Below are positions 9,700 to 22,198 of a stretch of DNA of 64,000 bases, piece after piece. This DNA comes from Diphasiastrum complanatum (lineage: Eukaryota; Streptophyta; Lycopodiopsida; Lycopodiales; Lycopodiaceae): positions 41,943,233 to 42,007,232 of the forward strand of contig CM055104.1 in assembly GCA_029204225.1 (NCBI GenBank), given 5' to 3'. The notes beneath the pieces were generated by a model. It was not told the DNA's origin. It did not search any database and saw nothing but the letters and a program-made list of their open reading frames with translations. Position 1 is the stretch's first letter. Each line of letters starts with the position of its first letter. The position numbers and the translations under genes were made by a program.

Positions 9700-11330
9700 C
9701 TAAGACTCACCACAAATACATACAAGCAAGACACTCAGGCAGGATTACTAACAGGTAACAAAGACAAGGTCCCCCTTTGAGATAGCCCTGCCAAAGGACC
9801 TTTGTCTGGCCGTGCCCATACAGATCGATCACAGAATCAGCCCACAAAGAACACCCCTCCAACTATCCGTGTTTTCACCATTGAGCAGCACATTGCCTCA
9901 GTCACGCCCCACCAAATTTGGTCGATAGCCCTTATAACTAAACGATCGTCAGCTATCCCACACCGCACCTAACCACCCGTGCTTTACACCCGAATTCGAG
10001 CAACATCTCTTTATCAATGGTTAACCCGTACAGTTCAAATATGTCACCCCGCACCCCACAAGGTGGCACAGACCATGCTTTCACCAACCTAGGCAGCACT
10101 TTGCCTCATCTATCTTACGTGCAAACGATGCCAGGCCCGAACCGCGAGAACTAACCGTGCTTACACCTCAAGGGCAGCACCTTGACTAATCAAATCCCCC
10201 GTCCTACCGACCACCACGATGCACCCGTGCTTACACTATGGGCAACACTTTGCACAACAATTGTCCTGATGAACCCCAAACAATGGCCATTTCCGTGAGA
10301 TCCACATAGCTGACCGGCCAGCCGGCTCTGATACCACATGAAGCACAAGCATCCCAAAGGGAGCCGAGAACCACGACTTAGCTTCCCAGCTTCCAACTCT
10401 TGCCATCCAAACCCACTTGACATACAAGCAGCCAACTCACCAACAAAGATCAGACTTAACCAACTTGAAGTTCGGAAACCAACATTGAGATCCAACCTGG
10501 TGCCATGCCAGATCAGGGGTCCTGATGTCGGTGACTCCCCTCCAAGTGAGCCGCCTGACATACACTAACAAACTTAACTAACTCGAAGCTTCGTTATAAA
10601 TAAGTAACATCCATTCCAAGCAAGTCATGACTTACATCAAACTTAACCAACTCAAAGCTTCGTCACGAGCGCTGAAAGCCAACCTGGCGCCATGCCAGAC
10701 TGGACAGCCATAAACAAGTAACTTCCACCCAAGCAAGCCATCCAACTCAACCAACAAGTTAGAGCTCGAAGAGCTCAACCCATTCACGTTCGTGCAAGGA
10801 ACACTCAGAACCACAAGTTGCGACATATATGAAGACAACCAGTTCCTGGACTGAATGGCTTGACAGCATTGCCCGTTGGCAACCCGAGATACGACCCTTA
10901 GCTATGCGCCAGATCAAAAAGATTTGAAGCGGCCTTACAACTGGCAGTTTTACGAACCACTGAAACCCAGAAGGTAATCAGAGTCAGTCTGAGAAAAATC
11001 TCACTTTATTGATAAATCTGAGAAGGTTACATTTCAAGTGTGTGACCGAACCTAGCCTCTGGGGTGCCGGCATGCCAAGGCCGGGCGCCAGGACAACATT
11101 CCAGCAAGGGAAGCCAAGACTTGGTTGGAGCTCGCCTTGAGTCGCAACCCGCTACATTCCCCTATAGTATTGGTGGGATTCGCCACCTCCCCTCATATAA
11201 TTTTCTCTCTCTAGAAAGTTAATTTCTCTCTCTAGAATCTATTGATCCCCAAGCTTCCTTTAATCATGCCTAGATCGTGTGAGGTGATTGCACATCGATC
11301 CGAGCTCTCTGGACTTCACTAGAACCGATC
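9700..11330 (-). mobile_element. fragment of a copia-type LTR element inside Ty3-A
   Basis: The minus strand of 10323-10335 reads TGGTATCAGAGCC, the initiator-Met tRNA primer site used by Ty1/copia elements. The adjoining LTR would lie at 10339 upward; the minus strand near 11010 has AATAAAGTGAG, fit for a polyadenylation signal in R. The internal part (below 10323) is only about 600 bp and shows no gag or pol. The sequence is more C-rich than its surroundings and contains partly repeated phrases such as CCGTGCTT-ACAC and CTTAACCAACT. I see no second LTR copy, so the ends are approximate. Confidence 0.4.
10323..10335 (-). other. tRNA-iMet primer-binding site
   Basis: TGGTATCAGAGCC on the minus strand matches the 3' end complement of plant initiator-Met tRNA. 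It marks the LTR/internal boundary of an otherwise unrecognisable copia-type fragment. Confidence 0.6.
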
Positions 11331-11373
11331 AAAGGTTTTCAGACATAGGAACTTGGCGCTGGCTGGATTTTGG

Positions 11374-11725
11374 TCACACTGGTGCTGGGAGCGACACTGG
11401 CGCCGAGAGCAGCAGTGGCGCTGCTGGCGCGGGGACAATGCTGGCGCCAGTGGCGCCAGAAGTAAAGCTTGTAAAGGTAGCTTTACAACAATGTAATTCC
11501 CCTGAACAGTTTGAACATAAAGGCGTATAGCCAATTTGTCTTCTCGGTTCTAGACATTCTGGTAAATAATGTCCTGCAGCATCACAATTGAAACAGGTTC
11601 CTGGCACTCACTTGGGTTGTAGGTTTGGTGTAGCATACACAACCTTCTGCATTGGTGCCACAGTCTGCATAGGAACAAATCTCTTAGGAGCAAACTTCGG
11701 TTTTGACTGTTGCATTTGTGGTTGA
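11374..11725 (-). pseudogene. Ty3-A gag C-terminus with zinc knuckle
   Basis: On the minus strand, QPQMQQSKPKFAPKRF leads through an in-frame TGA to a CX2CX4HX4C zinc knuckle (CFNCDAAGHYLPEC), the nucleic-acid-binding motif of nucleocapsid. An Ala/Pro-rich low-complexity tail follows, produced by repeated GGCGC bases at 11355-11455. Joining 15415 to 11725 across element N1 keeps one frame open (FIQGNQPQMQQ), which shows that N1 inserted into this gag. Confidence 0.75.
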
Positions 11726-11767
11726 TGTGAGAGATTTCAACTAGTTTAGTCTAGTTTAGTCATATTT
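11726..11767 (+). repeat. N1 5' LTR remnant (42 bp)
   Basis: The sequence is the same as the first 42 bases of the 3' LTR at 14780-14821, then jumps to gag sequence (GAGGGTTAAAACATTCAATG). The deletion junction is at about 11768. Confidence 0.85.
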
Positions 11768-13103
11768 CTGAGGGTTAAAACATTCAATGATGAGTTAGCA
11801 TGTATTGATGAAAGCACTAAGGAGGTAGAACTTATACTTAATGGCTTGTTGGATGATCATGCTAATCTTGTTCAAAGTTTTGCTATTCAAAAGACTTTGC
11901 CAAGTATTGTGGATTTGCAAGAGATCTTGGTGAATGAGGAGTATAGGCTTCAATCAAGAGATGGATCTACATCGACATCTCATTATGAAGAGGAGGCTAT
12001 GTTCATCAAAGGCAAATTTTAAGGGCAAAGGCAAACGCAAAGGCAAGTTTAAGGACAAAGGCAAAGGCAAAGGCAAGTGGTCAAAAGGACAAGATCAAGG
12101 TGAGACTTCCTCTTTTTCCAAGAAGAAAGATAAGTCAAAGTTAAAATGCTATTATTGTCACTTCAAAGGGCATATTGCTAATGAATGTTTGAAGAAGCAA
12201 AGAGATGAAGGTAGCAAGCAAATCAACTTTACTACTAATGATGAGGATCTAGGTGGTGGTGATTCTCTTTTGATGTGTTCTTTAAGACCAATATCAAGTG
12301 AAGTTGGCAAAGATTCATGGTGGATTGATAGTGGAGCTAGTTCACATATGACTAGTCACAAGGAGTTCTTTACTTCTTTGGTCACTTATGATGGAGCCAA
12401 GAAAGAAATTCACATGGCCAATGGTGGTGAGTGTGTGATTGAAGGTATTGGTTCGATTCCTATTTGTCTCTCTACTGAAAGGAAAGCAAGACTTGATGGT
12501 GTTTTTTACATTCCTTCACTTTCAAAGAATTTGCTAAATGTTGGTCAAATGATAGAGAAAGGATACATGGTAAAATTTGGTGGTGATACTTGTTTCATTA
12601 CAAATGAAGAAATCTTGGTTGCTGGAGGCAATAGACAAGGTAGACTTTTCAAGCTTGATGCTTTTGTTATGACTAACAAAAAGGATGGAATGGCAAAGGA
12701 GATTGGTCTTAACTTTCCAAAGTTCCCTTTTAGCATCAATAAGATTGGTGGATCTTATGCAAAGTCTAACAAACTTCCTTATGCTAGATCTAGGTCAAGA
12801 TCTAATATGCTTCTTGGAGATGTTCATCTTTGTGCTAACTTGGCTAGTCTTGAGGATAGTGATGGTGTTTCAATGGTTCTTCATGGAAAGTGCAAGCATG
12901 CAAAAGGTAAGGAAAGAGCTAACTTCATCAATGGAGGTGAAGGTTATTCCTTGGAAAAGACTGTTGTTAATGATTTCTTTGATCATATGAACAAAGATGT
13001 TGCTAGGTGCATTTATGAAGGAGGTGGTTCTTCTACATTCTTTTGTGATGAGTCCAAGAAAGTCATTTTTGTAGCAAGTGGAGTCACATGTCTTCATAAA
13101 TAG
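11768..13103 (+). pseudogene. N1 gag C-terminus and protease
   Basis: The first part (11768 to about 12010) reads LLDDHANLVQSFAIQKTLPS, matching N3 gag. A frameshift near 12010-12020 then moves to the long frame ending at 13103. That frame has a Lys/Gly-rich tract, a perfect CX2CX4HX4C knuckle (CYYCHFKGHIANEC, 12151-12192) and the copia protease motif WWIDSGASSHMT at about 12319. LLNVGQMIEKGYMVKFGG follows, the stretch before integrase in copia polyproteins. Next come family-specific residues with ARSRSRSNMLLGDVHLC instead of an integrase HHCC domain. Confidence 0.75.
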
Positions 13104-13178
13104 AGTAGATCAAATGGTTCTATCAAGAGACTTGGTGAGGGAGATAGTCACAAGTCAAGAAGAAGAGAAGTATGTGAA

Positions 13179-14541
13179 GTGTTCAAAGTAGGATGTACTT
13201 TGAATGATGTCATTGTGAATGACAGTGAGGGAGAATCATTATCATATGAGTCATTACCTAAATCATTGAGTAGAAGTTCTTGTTTGAAAAACGAGAGTAC
13301 TTCAATCATCCTTATGTTAAAGGTACTAATCATTTTTTTCATGGCTTCTGATGTCTTTGAGGTTTTTACTTCTTATGATGCAATCATAAAGAGGGAGTCT
13401 TATGAAGTAAAGAGCAATGGAAGATTGTTTCTTGAGAAAATCCAAGGCATGGATCTCACATCTCTTCATCAACTCAACGGATTCTATGGTTGTGAATTGA
13501 TCACTCATGATCGAGATGGCAAAAGGTTGGTTGAAGAAGACTACATGGAACAAATCGAGAGACAATTTCTTCAAGGCAATGGAGATCTCATTGGTGAGAT
13601 TATTGAGGTTTGATACTCATCTTCACCTACTCTACTTCATGTTGGATGGAAAAGTCTGGAATCTATCTTTTGATTTATGATGGTGCCACCAATGGCATTG
13701 TTTTCACTAACCTTTGTGGAAATTTGAGATCAAGCATTGATAAGATCTTGTTGGATCTATATCATATGTTTGAGAGGGAGTATTTCCAAAGGTTCAAGTC
13801 TAAATATATTGATATCTTTGATGATCAAGAGAAAGGTAAGCAAATGGAAGCGACTCACTTTGCTTTACTCACACATTTTGGAAAATCTTCCTGTGTAGAT
13901 GATGCTATGCAAGTGGATATTGGTTCTCATTGTTTTCATGTTGGAAAATCAAGTACTGGATCTGAAAAACAAATTTTGTCCAATGACTTTGGTGGTCAAG
14001 AGGAAGATCAAGAGGTTGGTCTCAAATGGCTTCAACAACACAAAAGGAAAGGTGGCAATTTGGAGCTAATCAAGAGCATCAAAGGAGGGTCATTTGGTAA
14101 CGTTGTTATGGATCTATTTTGCAGGAGTCTTTAAACTCAAGTAAGGTCAAAGGAGCAGCAAGGAAGTGTTTTTCAAGTTTACTTTACTTGTTCTATCTCA
14201 TGTTTGAGCTATTTCATGTGAATGTGTGCAAATTGTCAAGATATGGACAAAGTAGCTACATTGTCTTGCAATATCTTGTTGTTGGAGTTGTACTAGCATT
14301 CTTGGCTGGTTTTGCTGATGGAAATGAAGCTATTGGAGTTTCATTATGTCACTCATTCATGGCCAAGTCATCAAGTGTTGATGATATCTTGTGGCAAGAT
14401 GGAGATGGAGGCTCATTCATGGAGTTTTATGGTGGAGACATATCAAGAAAGGACAAAGTTGGAGGAGGCAGGCAAGCAAATAGTCATCACTCACATTTAT
14501 TGTTTGGTTTCTATAATTTTCTAAAGAGTTCAAAGTTTTAA
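13179..14541 (+). pseudogene. N1 RT-like strip and conserved 3' region
   Basis: Three overlapping frames (13179-13613, 13610-14134, 14119-14541) match one longer open frame in N3, so N1 carries at least two frameshifts. ED-YMEQIERQF and ...YELKRAG (in N3) resemble the IYMEQPEGF and LYGLKQAP boxes of copia RT. IYLLIYDG stands where LLLYVDD would be. Downstream is a charged stretch, then LLYLFYLMFELFHVNVCKL and a hydrophobic run LQYLVVGVVLAFLAGF. RNase H is missing. The RT homology is my reading by eye. Confidence 0.55.
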
Positions 14542-14779
14542 GCATGGAGGAATCATTTCATTCACATTCTATTTGGTTCTTCATGTTCTAGTTATATCTT
14601 GATGTGTAAAATTGATGTAAGAAATAGTGAAGCATCCAATTTGGACACTATTCTCTATATCAACTATGAAAGATACTTTAGAACCTTAGAGAGGAGATCT
14701 ATACTTAGGATGGAGATCATTATAAAGTTGGATAAAAGTAGTATGGTTAAAACTATGCCAAAACTAGTTGAAGAGGGAG

Positions 14780-15414
14780 TGTGAGAGATTTCAACTAGTT
14801 TAGTCTAGTTTAGTCATATTTTGGTAAATTGTCAATATGAGGCCAAAATTCATTTTAGATTTACAGATAAACTTTTTGAAGTTATATTAGTTTAAAATAC
14901 ATTCAATAAACTCTTTTTGAAAGTGTGGGAAAGTTGGTAGTCAAGTTTGAGAGAGATTCAAATTTTGAATGTTGGGTACTTTGAATCTAGACCCAAAAGA
15001 AAGCCAAGTGGCCAAATAGGGTTTGGACCTGCTATAAAAGGAGGAAATTCATGGAGAGACACATCTTCTCTCTTCTTTCTCTCATTTCATCAGTATACAT
15101 GGTTCTCTTTGGGTGGTCCTACTCATTGGTGCACTCTCTTGATGATATCTTGCAATCTTGTGTGTAGAATGCTCATATTTTGCTATTTTTGGTTCCACAC
15201 GTGTGAAATATAGTAGGTTACTGTAATCGTACGGACAACAACTATATTTTATATTTTGGTTTATTTTTTATCAAGTTCTATTAGAGTTTTCATCTCATTT
15301 TGTGTGTAGATGCTGATTTTTCTACATTGGCAGGATTGTTGGTTTGCTCCTTATTGTAACCAAAGATCAGGGACTATGAAGGATTGGATCTTGAATGATC
15401 TGAAATCCTTCACA
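14780..15414 (+). repeat. N1 3' LTR (635 bp)
   Basis: Bounded by TGTGAGAG and CCTTCACA, preceded by the polypurine tract GAAGAGGGAG at 14770-14779. It has CTATAAAAGG at about 15031-15040 as a TATA region, followed by a CT-rich stretch as in R of other copies. It aligns along its length with the N3 LTRs in reverse. Confidence 0.9.
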
Positions 15415-16400
15415 ATTGATTGCCTTGTATAAAGGAACAATACTCTTTTCCATCAGCTTCGAATATTTCTCTAGGTGTGTTAACTCCACATAAGCCATTG
15501 GATTATGTGGGAATCAGTATGAGTATGTCCTGAGGAATTACATTTGGTACACCATAAGCTTGGATTTGTCTTTGGCAACTTTCTTCACTTCTCCTTCACT
15601 TCCTATATTTGTACTTGAAGATCATGCATTCAAGAATTCAAATCTACAATTTCTTGCTTCATTTTTTTGTCAGATTTTTGCACAGGCTCGACCTTCTTCG
15701 ACTTCTTGTTAATCTTCTCTCGTTTAACAATCTTTGAATCTTCAAAAGTATTGAAACTTGAGGAAGTAGATTCAAAACTTGAATCGGAGTCTGAAGATGA
15801 ATCGAGTCCTCAATCTTCAAACTCTTCTTCTTTGGCTTGGGTATAGCCCTCTTCTTCCTTGAGATGGTCGATGTTTCAAACTTTTTAGCAGATTCGATTA
15901 CGTCGAACAATGAGTCCATTCAACCTTGTTGACAATATCGATCCATCTTTGAAGGTAGGTCTACCAAATACCATTCGATTTGTATAGCGACTGGATATTC
16001 TCCCACTAGCTTGCCATTAAGATTTTAAACTTTGTGAGTGTATCTGAGCATAGATTCTTTGTCTTTCTTCCTCACAAAATTTTGTCAAGCAAGCACCTGT
16101 GTTGAATATTCGATTTCTCGAAACTGCTTAAGGAATGCCTCTTTAAGCTGATCCCAGGTGTTGATCACAGTTTTGTCCATCTGACTATACCATATTCGCG
16201 TCTGTTTCCGCAACAGTCCAGAAAATATCTACAGCTTGTCCCCAACTATTCCTTCATTGTTTGAAATAGCAATGGATTTAAACTATGACATATAATTGTC
16301 TGCATCATCCGACGATGTGCCTTTGAAATTATCATACTTGACTTTGGATATAGGTGTGTATCCCGGTTGTGGAGCCTCCATATCTGGTACAGGTGGCTCT
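15415..16400 (-). pseudogene. Ty3-A gag, N-terminal part, decayed
   Basis: Minus-strand frames together give the retrotransposon gag domain (PF03732 type): IFSGLLRKQTRIWYSQMD, TWDQLKEAFLKQFREIEYST, RKKDKESMLRYTHKV and NLNGKLVGEYP. They then lead to MDSLFDVIESAKKFE at 15919. Several stops and frameshifts interrupt it. The frame continues beyond N1 at 11725. No LTR or primer site is visible above 16.4 kb, so the 5' end of Ty3-A is lost or too diverged. Confidence 0.72.
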
Positions 16401-18040
16401 AGATCTGGCTCAAAGATATATGTTCAATTGTATCAAGAATATCAGAAAAAATTGTTTCAAGTAAACTATCAGATTTTTCAAGAAGGTTATCCAAAAAGTT
16501 TCAGCTTCTTGATAGTTAGTGAAAGGTGATGTGCCACTCTGAATAGATTCCTGAAGAGTTTTGAAAAAATCTTCTCGAAGCTTCCGTTATCTTTCCAATT
16601 GCTCAACTCTAGAACTGCTTCTTATGGTTCATCTTGAACAGGTAGTCATCTTATTCCAAGATATATTTTTGATCTCCAATTGGCACTTACCATCCTCGAC
16701 AACAATGCCAAAAGATGAACTCTTATGTCCTGAATAAGTTCTCCTTAATTACACAGATTTCATGCTATATAAAATATTATCGTTCTCACAGAGATGGTAA
16801 ATGGATGAATATTGAAGATTAGTGCACATTGTGTAGTTATGAATAGTAGTATCTTGGTTATCAGCAAATATTTGATCAACCGACAACCAGTACTACCTTA
16901 ATGTAGAATATAGAAAACAAACTTTAACATCAGACAGAGTTTCAAAAGAACTCTTAGTAAAATTATCAGACTCCACATATATAGCAGAAGTCTAACAGTT
17001 CAATTCCATTGACCACCGAATACATCCCTATCAAAGTTAATTGACCAGGATTCAGAAAAAGGTATGTTGTACCAATTCAGAACAATTAGTTCCCACATTC
17101 AAATCCGTGAACTATCAAAGCATTGCTCAAATCAACAATCATAGTTATCAGTGACCGACAACATCGACATTCTAGATGGAGTTCTACGATAGAAATCGGA
17201 TGTCTCTTCCAAATAGGTATTGTGACTTGTTATAGATTTAAAGACTCGGAACTTAATCTCATTCGATATGACCAACAAAAAAACTTAGATTCTGATCATA
17301 CTAGGTTTATCCATCTGATAATACACAATAGTAAGATACGACTATAAGAAATTACACCCTTGACAATGTGTTAATGTTCATTCTTAATAGCGAGCAATGT
17401 TTAGTTCTTTAGAAATCAAATCTTATACAACAATAAGAACTGAACAAGGGATCAAAGATCAATCCACCCGATTCCTCTATTGTGCATGACAGAACACTGA
17501 AAGCCCAAAGTTACATACACTCTTAACAATAGAACAAGGAATATGCAACCTCTCGATCCTCAATTACAATGAAAATGAGATACATATAGGAACGAGTATG
17601 AGTTCGACACACCCCTTTAACAGGAAGGTGTGACGTTCTATGTAGTTTAAGCTTATCCATTCTAAAGTAATGAGATGTTGACATGTGTATTACTAAGTTG
17701 GCACTTTGCCATGTCATTCTAAACTAATTAGGTGATGACACATGTATAGTCACAACCGTAGAATGAGTCGCGAATGCACCGACTGAATCATGAAATATTC
17801 TTGATTCAGTCTTATCCATTTATTAAGCCGGTGTTGCTTCGTTTGTTCTTCCATTAAAGTATATCTCCTTATAGGGTCTTCGATGTGTAAGGCCTTTGAC
17901 TTATATTTCTTCATATCTTGGTTCCTTAGTCTTCTTCATATATCTGAATTCAGTTAGGTAAAGTCAAATATATGTCTTTATTCATCCTTATGAGTTTACT
18001 AGGATATCACAGGAGAAACATAATTGCAGAATGTTCAAAT
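16401..18040. other. non-coding, no recognisable feature
   Basis: AT-rich sequence without a supported gene. It probably includes decayed leader or LTR sequence of Ty3-A and the 5' part of the plus-strand Ty3-C relic, but I see no primer site or LTR boundary. Confidence 0.5.
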
Positions 18041-18049
18041 AAAGACAAA

Positions 18050-19620
18050 TTTAATCCTTTCTGTCAAGATTGCGGATATGGACATTGTCAAAGATTGTCC
18101 AGCTAGACCAAAACCACCGCCTGTAACTGTTCCATTGAACATGATTACAATCAAAACCAAGTCAAGCAGTTAATCCATTGAACCATCTGCACCAGTTATG
18201 GTTGTCACAAGAGCTCAGAAACAGGAAGAAGTTGATGGATGATTCATCAAGTTAGAGCTCTAGGAAGTCATCATCTTCTCGCAAGACTTCTACCAAGAAA
18301 TCTAAACACAAAACAAAGGTTAATCCCTTTGAACAAGAAAAAGCAGATGAAGGTCAGCAAGACATACTGGATCATTTCAAATGTTATACTCTTGATGACG
18401 TTGTGATTATGTTACCAAAAGCTCATCGTGAATATGAGGACCAAGTTCCAGAAGCACAAGATGTTTACGATGGACCAGCTAGGACACAACCTATGAATCT
18501 AGTTGAACCAGGTGAAGATGACAAAATAGTTCAAGTTGAAGCACAACTTTCAAGAGACCAATTCCAGGCATTGAGGAAGTTTTTGATCGACTATCAAGAT
18601 TGTTTTGCTTGGAATTACAAGGATCTAAAGGAAATTTCTACTTCAGTGATCGAGCATACTATCCCACGTATACTTGATGTCGTTCCAAAGGTGACGAGAT
18701 TTTATTGATGCAATCTAAACCTTACAAATCTTATAAAGAAGGAGTTGTAGAGATTATTGGCAGCTGATTTCATTTATGAGATCAATCATACCGAATGGGT
18801 TTCACCAATTGTCGTCATTCCAAAGAAAAATGGAAAAATGCGAATTTGTGTGAACCTAAAGGCCTTGAACAAAGTTACACAAAAGGATCATCTCCCATTA
18901 CCTTTCACAAAAAACATATTGGATCGCCTTGCTGGAGCAGAACCTTATAGTTTTTTGGATGGATTCAATGGATACAACCAAGTCAAAATTGCACCTGTTG
19001 ATTAGCATAAAACAGCTGTGCAATAGAATGGGGGACTTATGCTTATAAAGTTATGCCATTTGGACTTTGTAATGCACCGAGTTTTTTCCAATGGGTTATG
19101 CAGTTTGTTTTCAAGGAGTACTTGCAATTTTTTTCTGAAATTTATTTGGATGACCTTGGAATCCATAGTTTTGAAACATACCATTTGGAACATTTGGAAA
19201 AAGTGCTTGAACGTTGTCATAAAGTACCAATTTCCTTGAATCTAGAAAAATGCCAAATTTGGACTACTCATGGGACAATCTTGGACATGTAATCTCAAGA
19301 CATGGAATTGCTACAGATTATTCCAAAATCAAGGTTATAGTTGAATTACCTCCACCCAGAATGATCAGAGGAGTTTACATTTTTATGGTCATGCAGATTA
19401 TTATCGGATATTCATCTTATTCTTTGCAAATCTCGCAGTCTTGACACAACCAGTGGAATATAAGAAAGACTATCCAATCAGATTTGCTAGCCCAATGGCA
19501 ACACATTTTGCTTTTTATACTGATCATCAACCTTTGCTTTATTTGGTAAACAAAACATGCAATACGGGACACATTGACGATTCACTTCCTCCTCTTCCTT
19601 CAAAGTAAATCGATATGGTT
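18050..19620 (+). pseudogene. Ty3-C: Ty3/gypsy pol relic (knuckle to RT)
   Basis: A decayed zinc-knuckle stretch (CGYGH) near 18070 opens the relic. A spacer with SKHKTKVNPFEQEKADEGQ and TLDDVVIMLPKAHRE follows, then RT: VVIPKKNGKMRICVNLKALN, PLPFTKNILDRLAGAEPYSF and LDGFNGYNQVKIAP. After a stop come the frameshifted YAYKVMPFGLCNAPSFFQ, EIYLDDL and GHVISRHGIATDYSKI. The active-site box reads YLDD, so the chemistry residues persist although the frame is broken. RNase H is reduced to FYTDHQPLLYLVNK, and integrase is missing. It is the same family as Ty3-B on the minus strand at 28.7-32.35 kb. Confidence 0.8.
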
Positions 19621-20010
19621 GTCAAAAGATAGGTTGACTACCCAGAATATATTCTATCTTATGATCTACGGACCTTGACAGTGTCAAACCATTTGGTAGT
19701 TCACTTGGAAACACATCACAGAATTTTTTCTTTAAATCTGCTAATAATTGTTTTTCTTCATGCTCATGATCTTTAGGAATACATCCTGAAAAGCATCCCA
19801 CATGACCGGCTCAGGATCGAGATCCCTCCACCACGACATGGCCTCACCTTCCAAATAAATCAAAATGGAAGGAATTATTTTCTCCTCAAGAACACCGTGT
19901 AGAACAGAATAGTTATTCCATCAGTTAATCCATGATTTGACAGTTGCCGTCTGCTTGAATTTCTTGTCCACTAAAAAAACCTCTGGCTAAAAATCTAGGT
20001 GAGTTGAGGA
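19621..20010 (-). pseudogene. Ty3-D: minus-strand Ty3 fragments (RT entry and gag)
   Basis: The minus strand of 19621-19790 reads LKKKFCDVFPSELPNGL and then RSVDHKIEYILGSQPI, the approach to RT in chromovirus-like Ty3 elements. Directly beside it, 19800-19990 reads IYLEGEAMSWWRDLDPEP and MWDAFQDVF, a gag segment. The two pieces are normally about a kilobase or more apart, so a deletion has fused them. It abuts the plus-strand Ty3-C relic at about 19620. Confidence 0.6.
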
Positions 20011-20159
20011 TGCTGCATCATGTCGAGACAACAAAAACTTGCATTAGAGGAGCTTTGAGCTCCAAAAAGACCCTTTAAGAATTCGTGCAAGATGTAGTCA
20101 TGTGATGGAGATCTAGATTGTGTGTCTATTGAGGGTTGGATTGAACTCAAAGGGAAAGC

Positions 20160-20420
20160 AAGGATCATGTTTGACACTCGTTTTCACCTACTCATCTTTA
20201 CCTACTCTGTTTCCTACTGGGTGAAAATCATATCATCTTTCTCTTGCTTTATGATGCTATAGCTAGTGAAAAGAGATTAGATGTGATTTTGTATGATTTC
20301 AATTACATGTTTGAGAGGGAGATTTTACAAGCATTAAGTTCTATAAAATGTGCTTTGAGCAAAGGGTAGAAAAGGCATCTAGATGGAACCAAAAGCTCAA
20401 AGCAATGAAGATTTGTGCGC
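20160..20420 (+). pseudogene. N2: short relic of the N family
   Basis: Contains TTGACACTCGTTTTCACCTACT and later TTACATGTTTGAGAGGGAG. Both match N1 (13611-13640, 13766-13782) and N4 (32955-32970) in order and strand. The rest is rearranged, and no LTR is seen. A small internal fragment of the family. Confidence 0.5.
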
Positions 20421-22190
20421 AACAAACAACCCATAAATGAACTTAGCAAGTGCAACTAAATGCCACCTTGAGCTCTGTCATAGGTCGACATGAGTTCTCG
20501 ACATGAGCAAATTTTTTGTTCTGTAAGCTATTTGAAAGTGTGAGCATGAATATGCTAGGTCATTAGTTAAGCTTTCAACTCCTACTTGCATTTAGTTCAA
20601 CTCCATACCATGTCATGCTCCACTGCAACCAAGCCATGTAATAAATTGCCTTTGAGCTCTATGGGTATACTATTAGTGTGAAGGCATCGAAGGAGATATG
20701 GATGGTAGCTCAGAGCTCTAGCAGTTGGTTCGTGCACTGCGTTTGATGCTTTCCCAGCTTCATCATCACTCATCAGGCCAGCCATAGCTGAATCAGATGC
20801 TTTATAACGATCCAAGGAAAAGTATCAAGTTTCAGAACAGATATGGATCGTAACTTGGAAGATGCAGGAGCATCGGACTTCCGTCCTTAAGCTACAGTCT
20901 ACAAGTACAGTCTATTCCGGTCTCTAGAAAGTTCAAATCTGGGATTTACATGATCATTGATGTATCAGACAGATATGACAACTTGAAAGTGTCTTTCGAG
21001 GAAATAGGAGTGACGTTCTTATGATCCGCCATTACTTATAACTGCCAGATATGGGCCCTGGATCAGGCTAGGAACGAAATAAAGTTGAATTTTGCCAAAT
21101 GCATTGACTTCAAGCCAATATAATATTATACTTCAAAGAAATTTGCAGCTTGTAGCTATATAATATTATTGATAATCACGGATCATGCAAAAGTTATATT
21201 ATATAATTCATCAACACCTGCAAATTCCTGCAAGCTCTTGCAGTGTGCATAGCGTAGCTCGACACTTTCCCCAAAACACCTTCCTAGAGTTTAAAGAATC
21301 CTCACATAAACATTGAACAACTATGTTGTTGTTTGAACCAGGCAATTGACCAAATTCCAGCACAAAGTACAGAACAGACGATATTTTATACTTGAAACTT
21401 GAAACATGCGAGCTACTTAGCTTTCAATGTCCAATTTCCATCTTCCAACTTCCCTAGTCTAGCTTCATGAACAAAGTCCAGAGTAAGATCGCTATAGAAT
21501 TGCCAAGTTTAGGCAGGTTCCAGAATCCAGACACATACCAGACTCCAGACTCCAGTCCAGAGCAACAGTCAAGCATGCATAGTGCGCACACCCACTTGCA
21601 GAATTGTCTGACACTGATCTCAACTTACAACGTCCATGTCCAGTCCGAATCCCAATCCAAGTTCCAAGTTTTGAGCATTGAATTAGAGCACCTTCATTGA
21701 GAAGTGGCATCTATTCACTTCCTCCTTTTAACTTGGGCCTAGAGCCAGATTAATTATGTATAATCTCAAGCTAAAAACATCTATTAATTGTCTTATATGA
21801 CATAAAAACCTAAAATTTAATATTTCATAGGCTCATAGAATGAATATAAGGGGATTTCTAGCACCAAGAGTCTCAAACTTCTCTCAAAGGGTGTTGGGAC
21901 TTGAGGAGTTTTCCCAAGACATGCTTAAGTCTAACATTCATCAAGCAAGAATTTGCATAAAAGCTAACTTTGAAAAGGTAATCAATCTAACCATTAATCA
22001 TAGCTTAGGAAAAATGGAAATGTAACAACAAAGACAAGTCACTCGTGAATATTCCAAAACATAGTAGTTGTCGAACCAACGAAATGGCATAGCCGCCTGC
22101 CAAGCACCGAAGGTGCAAGCTCTTTGGCACTTGATACAAAAGGTTGAAGTAAGGGTCTTTCCACTTGGACTAGTCCCAAAGGCGAAACTT
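20421..22190. other. non-coding, no recognisable feature
   Basis: No supported gene on either strand. The frames at 21467-21710 are Ser/Gln-rich and antisense to each other, without family motifs. Confidence 0.55.
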
Positions 22191-22198
22191 AATGGTAA

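Larger units (their letters stand above)
11726..15414 (+). mobile_element. N1: non-autonomous copia-type element, 5' LTR mostly deleted
   Basis: The 3' LTR (14780-15414) starts TGTGAGAG after a GAAGAGGGAG polypurine tract and ends CCTTCACA. At the left end only the first 42 bp of the LTR remain (11726-11767), fused directly to the middle of gag. Most of the LTR, the primer site and the gag start are therefore gone. Flanks are GTTGA and ATTGA, a 5-bp target duplication with one change. Contents in order are gag zinc knuckle, protease, a degenerate RT-like strip and a conserved 3' region. Integrase and RNase H are absent. The host is the gag of Ty3-A on the opposite strand. It is the same family as N3 at 23773-28574, in opposite orientation. 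Confidence 0.85.

Noticed and set aside
11355-11455. CpG-island promoter or binding-site array from six GGCGC words
   Set aside because: It is explained by Ala/Pro low-complexity coding sequence on the minus strand just after the Ty3-A zinc knuckle.
14947-15213. 88-codon frame, and the similar minus-strand frames at 23957-24253 and 28123-28407
   Set aside because: All lie within N-family LTRs at the same relative position; they are LTR sequence without coding evidence.
18050-19620. Active Ty3 RT because YLDD is intact
   Set aside because: Several stops and shifts break the frame before and after the box, and integrase and LTRs are missing.
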